From Acidobacteriaceae bacterium (lineage in GTDB: Bacteria; Acidobacteriota; Terriglobia; Terriglobales; Acidobacteriaceae): DNA of 11,012 bases. Below the pieces are notes generated by a model that had not been told where the DNA came from, made no database searches, and worked only from the letters and a program-made list of their open reading frames with translations. The DNA lies in NCBI GenBank assembly GCA_003154055.1, contig PMCH01000369.1, positions 1,987 through 12,998 on the forward strand. The letters are read 5' to 3'. How positions within the stretch are numbered: the first letter of the stretch is position 1; each line of letters opens with the position of its first letter. Positions 1-6,135 of the stretch are shown one piece after another. The position numbers and the translations under genes are program-made.

Positions 1-1569
1 ACCTGCGCCACCTGTCACGGACAGAAATTCGTGATGGGGCGGTCGGGACACAGCACGCAACCGTTCTACTCGTATGAGGAGAGCGTACACGGGCGCGCGG
101 TGGCGAATGGATCCACCAAGGCCGCGGTGTGCACCGACTGCCACGGGGTCCACGAGATTCGCCGGGCGAGCGACGAGAAATCATCCATCTTCAAATTCAA
201 TGTTCCGGCTACCTGTGCCAAGTGCCATAGCGCGGTGGAGCAGGAGTTCATGGAGAGTACCCACGGACAGGCCGTGAGCCGCGGCAACTCGCTGGCTCCG
301 GTCTGCACCGACTGCCACGGCATTCACTCCATCAAGGCGCACCTGGATCCGAATTCTTCGGTGAATGCGCAGAACCTGGCACGAGTCACCTGCGCGCGCT
401 GCCACGAGGGCGTAAGGCTCTCGGAGGAATTTGGAGTCGAAGGGCGCAGGTCCACCACCTATCTCGCCAGCTACCACGGACTGGCGTCCAAGCTGGGCTC
501 GCAGATTGTCGCCAACTGCGCCAGTTGCCACGGAGTGCACAACATACTTCCGTCGAACGACCCTCGTTCCACGATTTCCAGAAACAACCTGGTGCACACT
601 TGCGGGCACTGCCACCCAGGAGTTTCGGAAAAATTCGCCCTGGGCAAGGTTCACGTGGACGCGCCCATCTCGGCCGACATCGGGAGCGTCGCGGTGCGCT
701 GGGTACGGCGCTTCTACCTGAGCATGATTTTCGCCGTGATTGGCGGCATGGTGCTGCACAACCTCATCATCTGGCGGCGGAAAGCCATCCTTCGCCGCGA
801 TGTCTACCCGCGCACCGTTACCCGCATGAATCGGAACCAGCGCTGGCAGCACCTTGTCTTGCTGGCCTCCTTCCTCACCCTGGTCATTACCGGGTTCGCG
901 CTGAAGTATCCGGACTCGTGGCTGGCCGCGATCCCGCTGATGGGTGAAAAACTCCGGGGCATCGTTCACCGTTTTGCCGCGGTGCTGATGATGGGCGCGG
1001 GCGTGTACCACCTCGTCTATCTCATCCTGACCCGCGACGGGCGCCGGTTGGTTGTCGACCTCCTCCCCGAACCCAAGGACGCCACCGACATGGTCGCGAT
1101 CCTGCGCTACTACCTTGGCATGGGTGGGGAGAAACCTGAATTCAAGCGCTTCAACTATGCCGAGAAGGCCGAGTACTGGGCGCTGGTATGGGGCGTGATC
1201 GTGATGGCTTCCACCGGAATCATGCTGTGGGCCAAGGTCACGGTTGGCCAGGTCATGCCGCGCTGGAGTTTCGATGTCGCGACCGCCATCCACTTCTACG
1301 AAGCGGTGCTGGCTTCGCTGGCCATCGTCGTGTGGCATCTGTATCAGGTGTTTCTCGATCCCGACAACTATCCGATGAACTGGGCATGGTGGGACGGCAA
1401 AGTGTCACTGCACCATTATCGCCAGGAACATGGCCTGGACAGCGCAACGCTCCTGGACGCGGCGCAGGGCGATTCAACAGCCACTCCGGTCCCTCCGGCC
1501 AGCGATGGCAAGGGCGCCGAAAACCGCGCAACTGCGCCGGAAGAAGTGAACGTGGAACGCGACGGGTAG
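1..1569 (+). CDS. Multiheme cytochrome c fused to a diheme b-type membrane domain (CbcL-like), 5' partial
   Basis: The reading frame is open to base 1 and already holds a CATCH heme motif at 4-18, so the start lies outside the window; the GTG at 31 is not the real start. Seven CXXCH motifs are visible (4, 130, 214, 304, 391, 517 and 601), followed by five predicted transmembrane helices (about 709-770, 850-910, 961-1030, 1174-1235 and 1288-1356). Histidines within these helices are placed to bind two b hemes, as in HydC/FdnI/cytochrome b561-type subunits. The c-heme part is built of tandem units, each starting with S-x-H-G and carrying two hemes. A periplasmic multiheme domain joined to a b-type quinol module is the layout of Geobacter CbcL, an inner-membrane quinol oxidase in extracellular electron transfer. 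I infer quinol-to-periplasm electron transfer. The C-terminal ~40 residues are a Pro/Ala-rich tail. A second cytochrome follows after 88 bp, probably in the same operon. Confidence 0.9.
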   Translation, partial: TCATCHGQKFVMGRSGHSTQPFYSYEESVHGRAVANGSTKAAVCTDCHGVHEIRRASDEKSSIFKFNVPATCAKCHSAVEQEFMESTHGQAVSRGNSLAPVCTDCHGIHSIKAHLDPNSSVNAQNLARVTCARCHEGVRLSEEFGVEGRRSTTYLASYHGLASKLGSQIVANCASCHGVHNILPSNDPRSTISRNNLVHTCGHCHPGVSEKFALGKVHVDAPISADIGSVAVRWVRRFYLSMIFAVIGGMVLHNLIIWRRKAILRRDVYPRTVTRMNRNQRWQHLVLLASFLTLVITGFALKYPDSWLAAIPLMGEKLRGIVHRFAAVLMMGAGVYHLVYLILTRDGRRLVVDLLPEPKDATDMVAILRYYLGMGGEKPEFKRFNYAEKAEYWALVWGVIVMASTGIMLWAKVTVGQVMPRWSFDVATAIHFYEAVLASLAIVVWHLYQVFLDPDNYPMNWAWWDGKVSLHHYRQEHGLDSATLLDAAQGDSTATPVPPASDGKGAENRATAPEEVNVERDG

Positions 1570-1611
1570 AAACTCGCCGGTTCCAGGCGTCCAAGTTCTG
1601 CAGGATTCTGA

Positions 1612-1646
1612 TATAAGCTACTGACTTCATACGATCTGCTGGAGGT
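1612..1646 (+). promoter_or_regulatory. Gap between the two cytochromes: ribosome binding site and weak -10-like element
   Basis: GGAGGT at 1641-1646 lies 11 nt before the ATG at 1658, slightly far but the only good ribosome binding site, and it supports this start. TATAAG at 1612-1617 resembles a -10 box but has no convincing -35 partner at the right spacing. I favour read-through from the upstream cytochrome, with an internal promoter only as a possibility. I found no CRP/FNR-type inverted repeat in this gap. Confidence 0.4.
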
Positions 1647-1657
1647 CGATCCGCATC

Positions 1658-3193
1658 ATGTCCGATTCAGGCCAGAACGCATCCCCGCTAGCGCACGGAT
1701 TTGAACGCATTCGCGAACTCTTGCGCAATCCCATCTCGATCATTGGTCTCGCGGTGGCCGTCGTCGCCTTTGGCAATATTCTTTTTCTTGTTTTTATCGA
1801 CCTGACGCGATCGCACCCCAGCCCTTACCTCGGCATCCTCGCCTACATGGTCGCCCCCGCGTTTCTGGTCCTCGGCCTGGCGATCGCGGTATTCGGCGCC
1901 CTGTATTACCGGCGCAAGCGGCGCGAGTCGGCCGGTTTCACGACCCACACCATGCGCCTTGATTTCTCGGATCCCGCGCAGCGTGGCGCCGTCGCATTCT
2001 TCATGACGTTCATCGTGGTTTTCATCGGGATGAGCGTGATTGGCAGTTACCGCGCGTACGAGTTTACCGACTCGGTGAGTTTCTGCGGACAGCTGTGCCA
2101 CTCCGTGATGGCGCCCGAGTTCATTGCCTACCAGCAGTCTCCGCATGCGCGGGTGGCTTGCGTGGATTGCCACGTCGGGGCAGGCGCCACCTGGTACGTG
2201 AAGTCGAAACTCTCCGGGGCACGCCAGGTGTTCAAGACTGCGCTCGGCACTTTTCCCCGGCCCATTCCGACCCCGGTCCATAATTTGCGCCCGGCGTCCG
2301 ATACCTGTGAAACCTGTCACTGGCCGAAAAAGTTTTATGGCGCGCAGTTAAAAGTGTTCAACCATTTCTCCAGCGATGAAAAGAACACGCCCCGTCAGAT
2401 CCAACTTCTCATCAAGACCGGCGGTGGCGACCCGGCGACCGGCGAACCGGAAGGCATTCACTGGCACATGAATATCTCGAACGAGATGTTGTACATCGCC
2501 TCCGACGAGCAGCGCCAGATTATCCCCTACATCCATGTCAAGGATGCGCAAGGCCGGGTGACCGAGTACTTCGCCAAGGACGCCAGCCTGACCAAGGACC
2601 AGATCGCCAAGGCCGACCAGCACCGCATGGATTGCGTCGATTGCCACAACCGGCCGACGCACATCTACGTGCCTCCCGACGTCTCGGTCGACCGCTCGCT
2701 GAGCGCGCACCGCCTGGATATCACGCTGCCGTTCCTGAAGGCGCAATCGGTCGTCGCGCTTACCGGAAAGTACGACACCACCGACGCGGCCATGCAGGGC
2801 ATCGCCAAGACGATTTACGAGTTCTACAACAGCAAGTACCCCGACCTGGCCAGGAACAAGCAGCCCGAGATTCGCGGGGCCATTGACGAACTCCAGCGGA
2901 TCTTCCGCCTCACCATCTTTCCGGAGATGAAAGTCGACTGGACGACCCATCCCAGCAACATCGGACACTTCTACTCCAGTGGCTGTTTCCGCTGCCACGA
3001 CGGCAACCATGTCAGCCCCGAGGGGAAGGTGATTCGCAAGGATTGCACGATCTGCCACACCATCCTGGGGCAGCAGGAAAACGCGGTGAACATCTCGTCC
3101 ATGCCGGGTCTGGAATTCAAGCACCCCGTGGATCTGGGCGACATGACGGCCGTCAATTGCAGCGATTGCCATAGCGGCGGAGTCGGCCCATAG
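1658..3193 (+). CDS. NapC/NirT-family heptaheme membrane cytochrome c (ImcH-like)
   Basis: This 511-aa protein has three predicted N-terminal membrane helices (about residues 26-48, 59-84 and 109-130) and a large periplasmic heme domain. Six CXXCH motifs begin at residues 168, 217, 326, 443, 463 and 501. A further motif at residue 143 has three residues between the cysteines (C-G-Q-L-C-H) and is followed by S-V-M. The stretch after it (SPHARVACVDCHVG) is typical of NapC/NirT/NrfH quinol dehydrogenases, which take electrons from menaquinol and hand them to periplasmic cytochromes or reductases. Three helices and seven hemes is the architecture of Geobacter ImcH, needed for electron transfer to high-potential acceptors. 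Classic NapC/NrfH proteins have one helix and four or five hemes, so this is not one of those. It lies 88 bp behind a CbcL-like cytochrome. The acceptor is unknown because no terminal reductase is in the window. Confidence 0.9.
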   Translation: MSDSGQNASPLAHGFERIRELLRNPISIIGLAVAVVAFGNILFLVFIDLTRSHPSPYLGILAYMVAPAFLVLGLAIAVFGALYYRRKRRESAGFTTHTMRLDFSDPAQRGAVAFFMTFIVVFIGMSVIGSYRAYEFTDSVSFCGQLCHSVMAPEFIAYQQSPHARVACVDCHVGAGATWYVKSKLSGARQVFKTALGTFPRPIPTPVHNLRPASDTCETCHWPKKFYGAQLKVFNHFSSDEKNTPRQIQLLIKTGGGDPATGEPEGIHWHMNISNEMLYIASDEQRQIIPYIHVKDAQGRVTEYFAKDASLTKDQIAKADQHRMDCVDCHNRPTHIYVPPDVSVDRSLSAHRLDITLPFLKAQSVVALTGKYDTTDAAMQGIAKTIYEFYNSKYPDLARNKQPEIRGAIDELQRIFRLTIFPEMKVDWTTHPSNIGHFYSSGCFRCHDGNHVSPEGKVIRKDCTICHTILGQQENAVNISSMPGLEFKHPVDLGDMTAVNCSDCHSGGVGP

Positions 3194-3244
3194 CTGCGGA
3201 GGGACGGGCACATTCGCCCGTCCAGGCGGAAGGCAACTCCGCAG
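3194..3244 (+). terminator. Nested stem-loop directly after the cytochrome stop codon
   Basis: An 8-bp outer stem (3194-3201 with 3237-3244) directly abuts an 8-bp inner hairpin (3202-3209 with 3216-3223, loop ACATTC), leaving a 13-nt bulge on the 3' side. Both stems are perfect and GC-rich. No T-tract follows, so this is not a classical intrinsic terminator. It may protect the 3' end of the cytochrome mRNA, act as a rho-assisted terminator, or separate the cytochrome transcript from the promoter that follows. Confidence 0.4.
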
Positions 3245-3271
3245 ACCCCGCCGATTCAACAACTTCCCCCG

Positions 3272-3285
3272 GTGATCCACGTCAC
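3272..3285 (+). promoter_or_regulatory. CRP/FNR-family operator, distal copy
   Basis: GTGA-N6-TCAC, a perfect inverted repeat flanked on the 3' side by A, as in the CRP-type consensus TGTGA-N6-TCACA. Its centre is 22 bp (about two helical turns) upstream of the centre of a second identical-type site. Which family member binds cannot be read from the site; the G at the second position favours CRP/HcpR-like rather than classical FNR (TTGAT-N4-ATCAA) specificity. Confidence 0.6.
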
Positions 3286-3293
3286 ATTTTCTA

Positions 3294-3307
3294 GTGACCC
3301 CAGTCAC
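3294..3307 (+). promoter_or_regulatory. CRP/FNR-family operator, proximal copy
   Basis: A second perfect GTGA-N6-TCAC repeat. A -10-like TATCGT lies at 3330-3335, which would put the transcription start near 3341-3343. This site would then be centred near -41.5 and the distal one near -63.5, the classic geometry for activation by a CRP/FNR-family dimer overlapping the -35 region. This predicts an activated promoter for the radical-SAM gene. The start site is inferred, not observed. Confidence 0.6.
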
Positions 3308-3382
3308 GGCCCCTAGTTCACAGCTCCCCTATCGTGGCTCCAGGGTGAGATCAATCTCCAGGGTTTCGAAGGAGTCGTGAAC

Positions 3383-4651
3383 ATGCCGGCAAATGGCCAG
3401 GGGCAGCATTCCGCAGCAGCAGGCGAGTTCAAACCGCGGCTGATTTTCTGGGAGGTCACCAAGGGCTGCAATCTGCGCTGCATCCATTGCCGCGCCACTG
3501 CCACCGAACTCAGCTCGCCCACCGATCTCCCGACCAAGAAGGCGCTCGACATCATTGATCAGATCGCGGACATGGCGAATCCCATTCTTGTGCTCAGCGG
3601 CGGCGAACCGCTCTACCGCTCCGACATTTATCAGCTCGCGCGCTACGCCACCGACAAGGGATTGCGCGTGGCCCTCGCCACCAACGGCACGCTGGTCACG
3701 AAAGAAGTTGCTCGCATGATTGCCGATGCCGGCGTGAAGCGCGTTTCCATCAGTCTGGACGGCGCCGACGCTCACACTCATGACACGTTCCGCGGCATCC
3801 CCGGCGCTTTCGAAGCCGCCCTTTACGGGTTCCGCAACCTGAAGGCCGTGGGAATGTCGGTGCAGATCAACACCACCGTCGCGCGCCACAACGCCGACCA
3901 GTTGCCCCAGATCCTCGAACTGGCGAAGTCCGTCGGAGCCGACGCTCTGCATACTTTCCTGCTCGTCCCGGTGGGATGCGGGGTGGACATTGCCGCGGAA
4001 CAGATGGTTCCTCCGGAAGAATACGAGCGCATGCTGAACTGGTTTTATGATCGCTCTCTGGAAGGCGGGATCGAGCTGAAGGCGACCTGCGCCCCACACT
4101 ACTTCCGGGTCGTGCGGCAGCGCAGAGTCGCGGACCGGCATGAGGCCGAAGCCGCCGCAAAGGCCGCTCCCGTTCCTATTTCTCCATCCGCTCACCCTGC
4201 GGACATCGGACCCACGGACGCGCTCATGCCCGGGGGCACCGGCATTTCACTGCGGCCACAAGGGCCTTCCCCCCACACGCACACCGGACATCCCAGCGGG
4301 CATCCCAACGACATGAACGCCATGACGAAGGGCTGCCTCGCTGGGACCGGTGTGTGTTTCATCTCGCACGAAGGCGAAGTGTTCCCTTGCGGCTATCTGC
4401 CCGCGATCGCCGGCGATTTACGCAAAGAGCAGTTCACCGACATCTGGGCCAATGCGAAAGTGTTTAACGATCTTCGCGAGACCGACAACCTGAAGGGCAA
4501 GTGCGGCTGCTGCGAGTTCCGCAATGTCTGCATGGGATGCCGCGCCCGCGCCTACGCCGCCACCGGCGACTACCTCGCCGAGGAGCCGTTCTGCGTGTAC
4601 GAACCGAAGTCCGCACACCTGAAGGCCAAGGTCATCGAGCGCGCCCACTAA
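3383..4651 (+). CDS. ahbD: Radical-SAM/SPASM heme b synthase-like protein (AhbD family)
   Basis: A protein of 422 aa. GAAGGAG at 3368-3374 lies 8 nt before the ATG at 3383; it would lie only 2 nt before the in-frame GTG at 3377, so the ATG is preferred. The radical-SAM cluster motif is C29-x3-C33-x2-C36, followed by the SGGEP glycine motif. The SPASM-type C-terminus carries Cys at 318, 325, 336, 374, 376, 377, 383, 386 and 404, binding an auxiliary 4Fe-4S cluster. The phrases LKATCAPHYFR and RARAYAATGDYLAEEPFC are hallmarks, as I remember them, of AhbD, which decarboxylates two propionates of Fe-coproporphyrin III to give heme b in the siroheme-dependent route. AhbC or NirJ are the nearest alternatives. 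Unusual is a His/Pro/Gly-rich insert at about residues 256-312. It sits behind two multiheme cytochromes and has its own predicted CRP/FNR-type promoter; a link to heme supply is inference, since AhbA/B/C are not in the window. Confidence 0.82.
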   Translation: MPANGQGQHSAAAGEFKPRLIFWEVTKGCNLRCIHCRATATELSSPTDLPTKKALDIIDQIADMANPILVLSGGEPLYRSDIYQLARYATDKGLRVALATNGTLVTKEVARMIADAGVKRVSISLDGADAHTHDTFRGIPGAFEAALYGFRNLKAVGMSVQINTTVARHNADQLPQILELAKSVGADALHTFLLVPVGCGVDIAAEQMVPPEEYERMLNWFYDRSLEGGIELKATCAPHYFRVVRQRRVADRHEAEAAAKAAPVPISPSAHPADIGPTDALMPGGTGISLRPQGPSPHTHTGHPSGHPNDMNAMTKGCLAGTGVCFISHEGEVFPCGYLPAIAGDLRKEQFTDIWANAKVFNDLRETDNLKGKCGCCEFRNVCMGCRARAYAATGDYLAEEPFCVYEPKSAHLKAKVIERAH

Positions 4652-4668
4652 GTTACCTCCTGGAACTG

Positions 4669-4703
4669 CGGGAAGAGAGCCGAAAGGCCTCTTCCCGTTT
4701 CTT
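4669..4703 (+). terminator. Rho-independent terminator after ahbD
   Basis: A 9-bp perfect stem (4669-4677 with 4689-4697) continues past one bulged A into GCC/GGC closed by a GAAA tetraloop (4682-4685). It is followed by TTTCTT at 4698-4703. It starts 18 bp after the ahbD stop codon and closes the electron-transfer/heme block. Confidence 0.85.
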
Positions 4704-4783
4704 GCTGCCTTCCACGTTGGGAATACCTCAGCCCGGCTGCGGCCTATGGTTGGGAGTGTAATCGCCCACGTTTACGAGAGTGA

Positions 4784-5101
4784 TCACTTCCGAATGGCCC
4801 CGACAACGCCGTCGAAAATGAGAACCGATACTCCGTTTGGTTGTCCCTCGATTACATTCCAGACCCGTCTAATTTCGCCTACCGGGTAACAAGCTCGGGG
4901 AAACGAAACCGGATAAGGGAGCCTGATCTTGGGGAAAGAGCTGAACCCCCAAAATCTCGGAACTCGGGGACCGATGTACTGGAAACCCCATCTGGCAGCA
5001 AGAGCGCGCATAGATCGTGCGCGAAACATGAAGGGGATGCTGACCACCCCAAAGAGCAGCGCCAGCACGGCAACCGCGGGAAGGAACTTGAGTAGTGTCA
5101 C
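4784..5101 (-). pseudogene. N-terminal half of a membrane-anchored hypothetical protein, probably split by inversion
   Basis: The 105-codon frame starts at a GTG (5101) with no clear ribosome binding site. It has one hydrophobic helix at about residues 4-27, then a basic segment, a WGFQYIGP stretch, and VWNVIEG/GVSVLIFDG. I recognise this as the front half of a small protein seen repeatedly in acidobacterial genomes, of unknown function; this is from memory, not a search. In those proteins the IFD segment continues into a CTFIACQT segment. Here the frame instead ends four residues after the glycine at residue 101, and the CTFIACQT half is found on the other strand at 5210-5452. An independent short membrane protein is the alternative. 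Confidence 0.55.
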
Positions 5102-5210
5102 AGCGGCTATTCTGATTCACTCACGCCATCATGTCTAGGATGATTGCCGTGAACAGCGATAGCACTCACGACGAGGATTGGCTGGTCAGGATTGTGGTTG
5201 TGTTACGGGG
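4798..5210. other. Putative inverted segment bounded by CCCCG / CGGGG
   Basis: CCCCG at 4798-4802 and CGGGG at 5206-5210 form a 5-bp inverted pair around 403 bp. Both fall in the same codon phase: the minus-strand frame reads GTC GGG G and the plus-strand frame reads TAC GGG G. Reversing the segment joins GTC GGG to GAA CGC and gives one uninterrupted 181-codon ORF on the plus strand. No recombinase gene is nearby and the repeat is short, so a one-off rearrangement at microhomology, or an assembly error, is more likely than a programmed switch. Confidence 0.5.
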
Positions 5211-5452
5211 AACGCACGTACTGCACATTTATCGCGTGCCAGACCAAACAGAATCCCTTCGGAATAGATACCTCGCCAGGTCGCGTAATCCAGTCGGGTG
5301 GATGGACGGTGCTTTGTCGAGTTCGGTGCCTTCGGATTCCGTGGACAATGGGCGTACAGCGCCTCCACGACCATGTGAACAGGTTGCGCGGGTTGGCTCG
5401 GTCTGAGAGCCAAGTTGCTGATAAATCAATTTCACCAGTGACCGGGCTGTAA
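5192..5452 (+). pseudogene. C-terminal half of the same split hypothetical protein
   Basis: The frame, open from 5153 with only a TTG (5192) as early start, encodes TYCTFIACQTKQNPFG, then a Trp-rich stretch and a segment ending near HDHVNRLRG, with a tail to the TAA at 5450-5452. There is no ribosome binding site or hydrophobic start, as expected of an orphaned C-terminus. The text matches the second half of the protein whose first half lies at 4784-5101 on the opposite strand. Homologous sequence begins at about 5207, exactly at the CGGGG where the two frames can be joined. The function of the family is unknown to me. Confidence 0.5.
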
Positions 5453-5522
5453 ACAGTACTTTCCCTGTCTCTCACCAGGAAAAGAGGGAAAGGGCCGGTC
5501 ATCCGTCTGCGAGAGAACCTGG

Positions 5523-5792
5523 CTAGGAGGCCCGCGCGTTCTTCATCAGTTGCAGGCGGGTGCGGTCGTGTTCTCGAATCTGATTGGTGGTATGAACGGT
5601 GCGGCCCAGGTCCGCCAGGCGGCCCAGTTCTTTCTGAATGCCCTGCAGCCGTTCGTGCCTCTGCCCGTGGGCAACCTGATCCAGGGTCCCATTGCCTTTG
5701 CGACGCCGATACTGCTCGTTCAGCTCATGGAGCTCAGCGATCTCCGTGCGGAGACTCACTACCTTATCCCGGAGGACTTTTAGATGATCCAT
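5523..5792 (-). CDS. Small coiled-coil hypothetical protein, 89 aa
   Basis: The ATG at 5792 opens a highly charged, Leu-rich protein with no membrane segment and no cysteine. Residues 1-30 and 48-66 have heptad-like spacing of Leu/Ile/Val (for example KVVSLRTEIAELHELNEQ), suggesting two alpha-helical coiled-coil segments joined by a Gly-containing linker, perhaps a helical hairpin. There is no obvious strong ribosome binding site. It follows the zinc-ribbon gene by 58 bp on the same strand and could be co-transcribed with it. I do not recognise a function. Confidence 0.6.
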   Translation of the reverse strand: MDHLKVLRDKVVSLRTEIAELHELNEQYRRRKGNGTLDQVAHGQRHERLQGIQKELGRLADLGRTVHTTNQIREHDRTRLQLMKNARAS

Positions 5793-5850
5793 GTTCTTAG
5801 AATACCAATTTCTGGGGGTCTGCGCTCACGATAACTGAAGCAGGGGATAT

Positions 5851-6045
5851 TCAGGAGTTGGCGGCGGGGACGCGAGCGGGCTTGGCCTTGGCGGCCCGGA
5901 GTTGTTCGCTGCTGAAGGTGGCCCCGCAAGTACTGCAGCGCCATCCGGTCATCGGCATCCGGGCAACGTTCGCGGCGTTGGTCCGGGAGGGGCTAAAGGA
6001 CAAGCCCATTTCGCCACCACACTGCAGACATAAGTGCTTGGCCAA
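5851..6045 (-). CDS. Small zinc-ribbon-like hypothetical protein, 64 aa
   Basis: Two C-x-x-C pairs (CLQC near residues 6-9 and CSTC near 37-40), separated by about 27 residues, suggest one four-cysteine zinc ribbon. An Ala/Lys-rich basic tail follows and may touch nucleic acid. The start is a TTG at 6045 with AAGAGG 4 nt upstream. The frame stays open further upstream without a better start codon, so the N-terminus is uncertain. It lies between a cold-shock gene, from which it is separated by a terminator hairpin, and a coiled-coil gene, all on the minus strand. No specific function can be assigned. Confidence 0.6.
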   Translation of the reverse strand: MAKHLCLQCGGEMGLSFSPSRTNAANVARMPMTGWRCSTCGATFSSEQLRAAKAKPARVPAANS

Positions 6046-6059
6046 ACGACCTCTTTTCT

Positions 6060-6077
6060 CGGTTCGCGGGCGAACCG
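6060..6077 (-). other. Small hairpin just before the zinc-ribbon gene
   Basis: A 7-bp perfect inverted repeat (6060-6066 with 6071-6077) with a 4-nt loop ends 14 nt before the TTG start, right beside the AGAAAAGAGG ribosome-binding region of the zinc-ribbon gene. It could modulate translation start or be an operator. Its role is unknown. Confidence 0.3.
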
Positions 6078-6083
6078 TGCGGC

Positions 6084-6122
6084 CAGAAACCCCACCCTGG
6101 GTGTAAACACCCCGGGGTGGGG
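6084..6122 (-). terminator. Terminator hairpin after the cold-shock gene
   Basis: A long GC-rich stem: 8 bp (6090-6097 with 6115-6122), a T-G wobble, 3 bp, a single bulge and 3 more bp around an A/T loop. On the minus strand it is followed by TTTCTG. It begins 13 bp after the cold-shock stop codon and should end or attenuate that transcript before the zinc-ribbon gene. Confidence 0.7.
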
Positions 6123-6135
6123 CATCCGATTGCGT

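Noticed and set aside
181..1338. Long minus-strand ORF (385 aa) opposite the first cytochrome
   Set aside because: His/Arg/Gly-rich antisense frame caused by GC-rich third positions; the plus strand has heme motifs and membrane helices.
2348..3307. Minus-strand ORF (319 aa) opposite the second cytochrome
   Set aside because: No domain, Val/Arg/Asp-rich shadow composition, fully overlaps a well-supported gene.
3329..4195. Minus-strand ORF (288 aa) opposite ahbD
   Set aside because: Shadow of the radical-SAM gene; no motif and no ribosome binding site.
4779..4788. Perfect palindrome AGTGATCACT as an operator or recombination site
   Set aside because: Ten-base palindromes are common; it lies outside the inferred breakpoint and has no partner copy.
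5459..5492. Inverted repeat CTTTCCCT / AGGGAAAG as a terminator
   Set aside because: The loop is 18 nt and the stem is A/T-weak at one end, with no T-tract on either side.
5203..5502. Minus-strand ORF (99 aa) over the C-terminal half of the split gene
   Set aside because: The plus strand holds the recognisable protein text; the minus frame shows none.
4704..5522. Insertion sequence or integrase remnant around the split gene
   Set aside because: No transposase or recombinase text, no long terminal inverted repeats and no target duplication seen.
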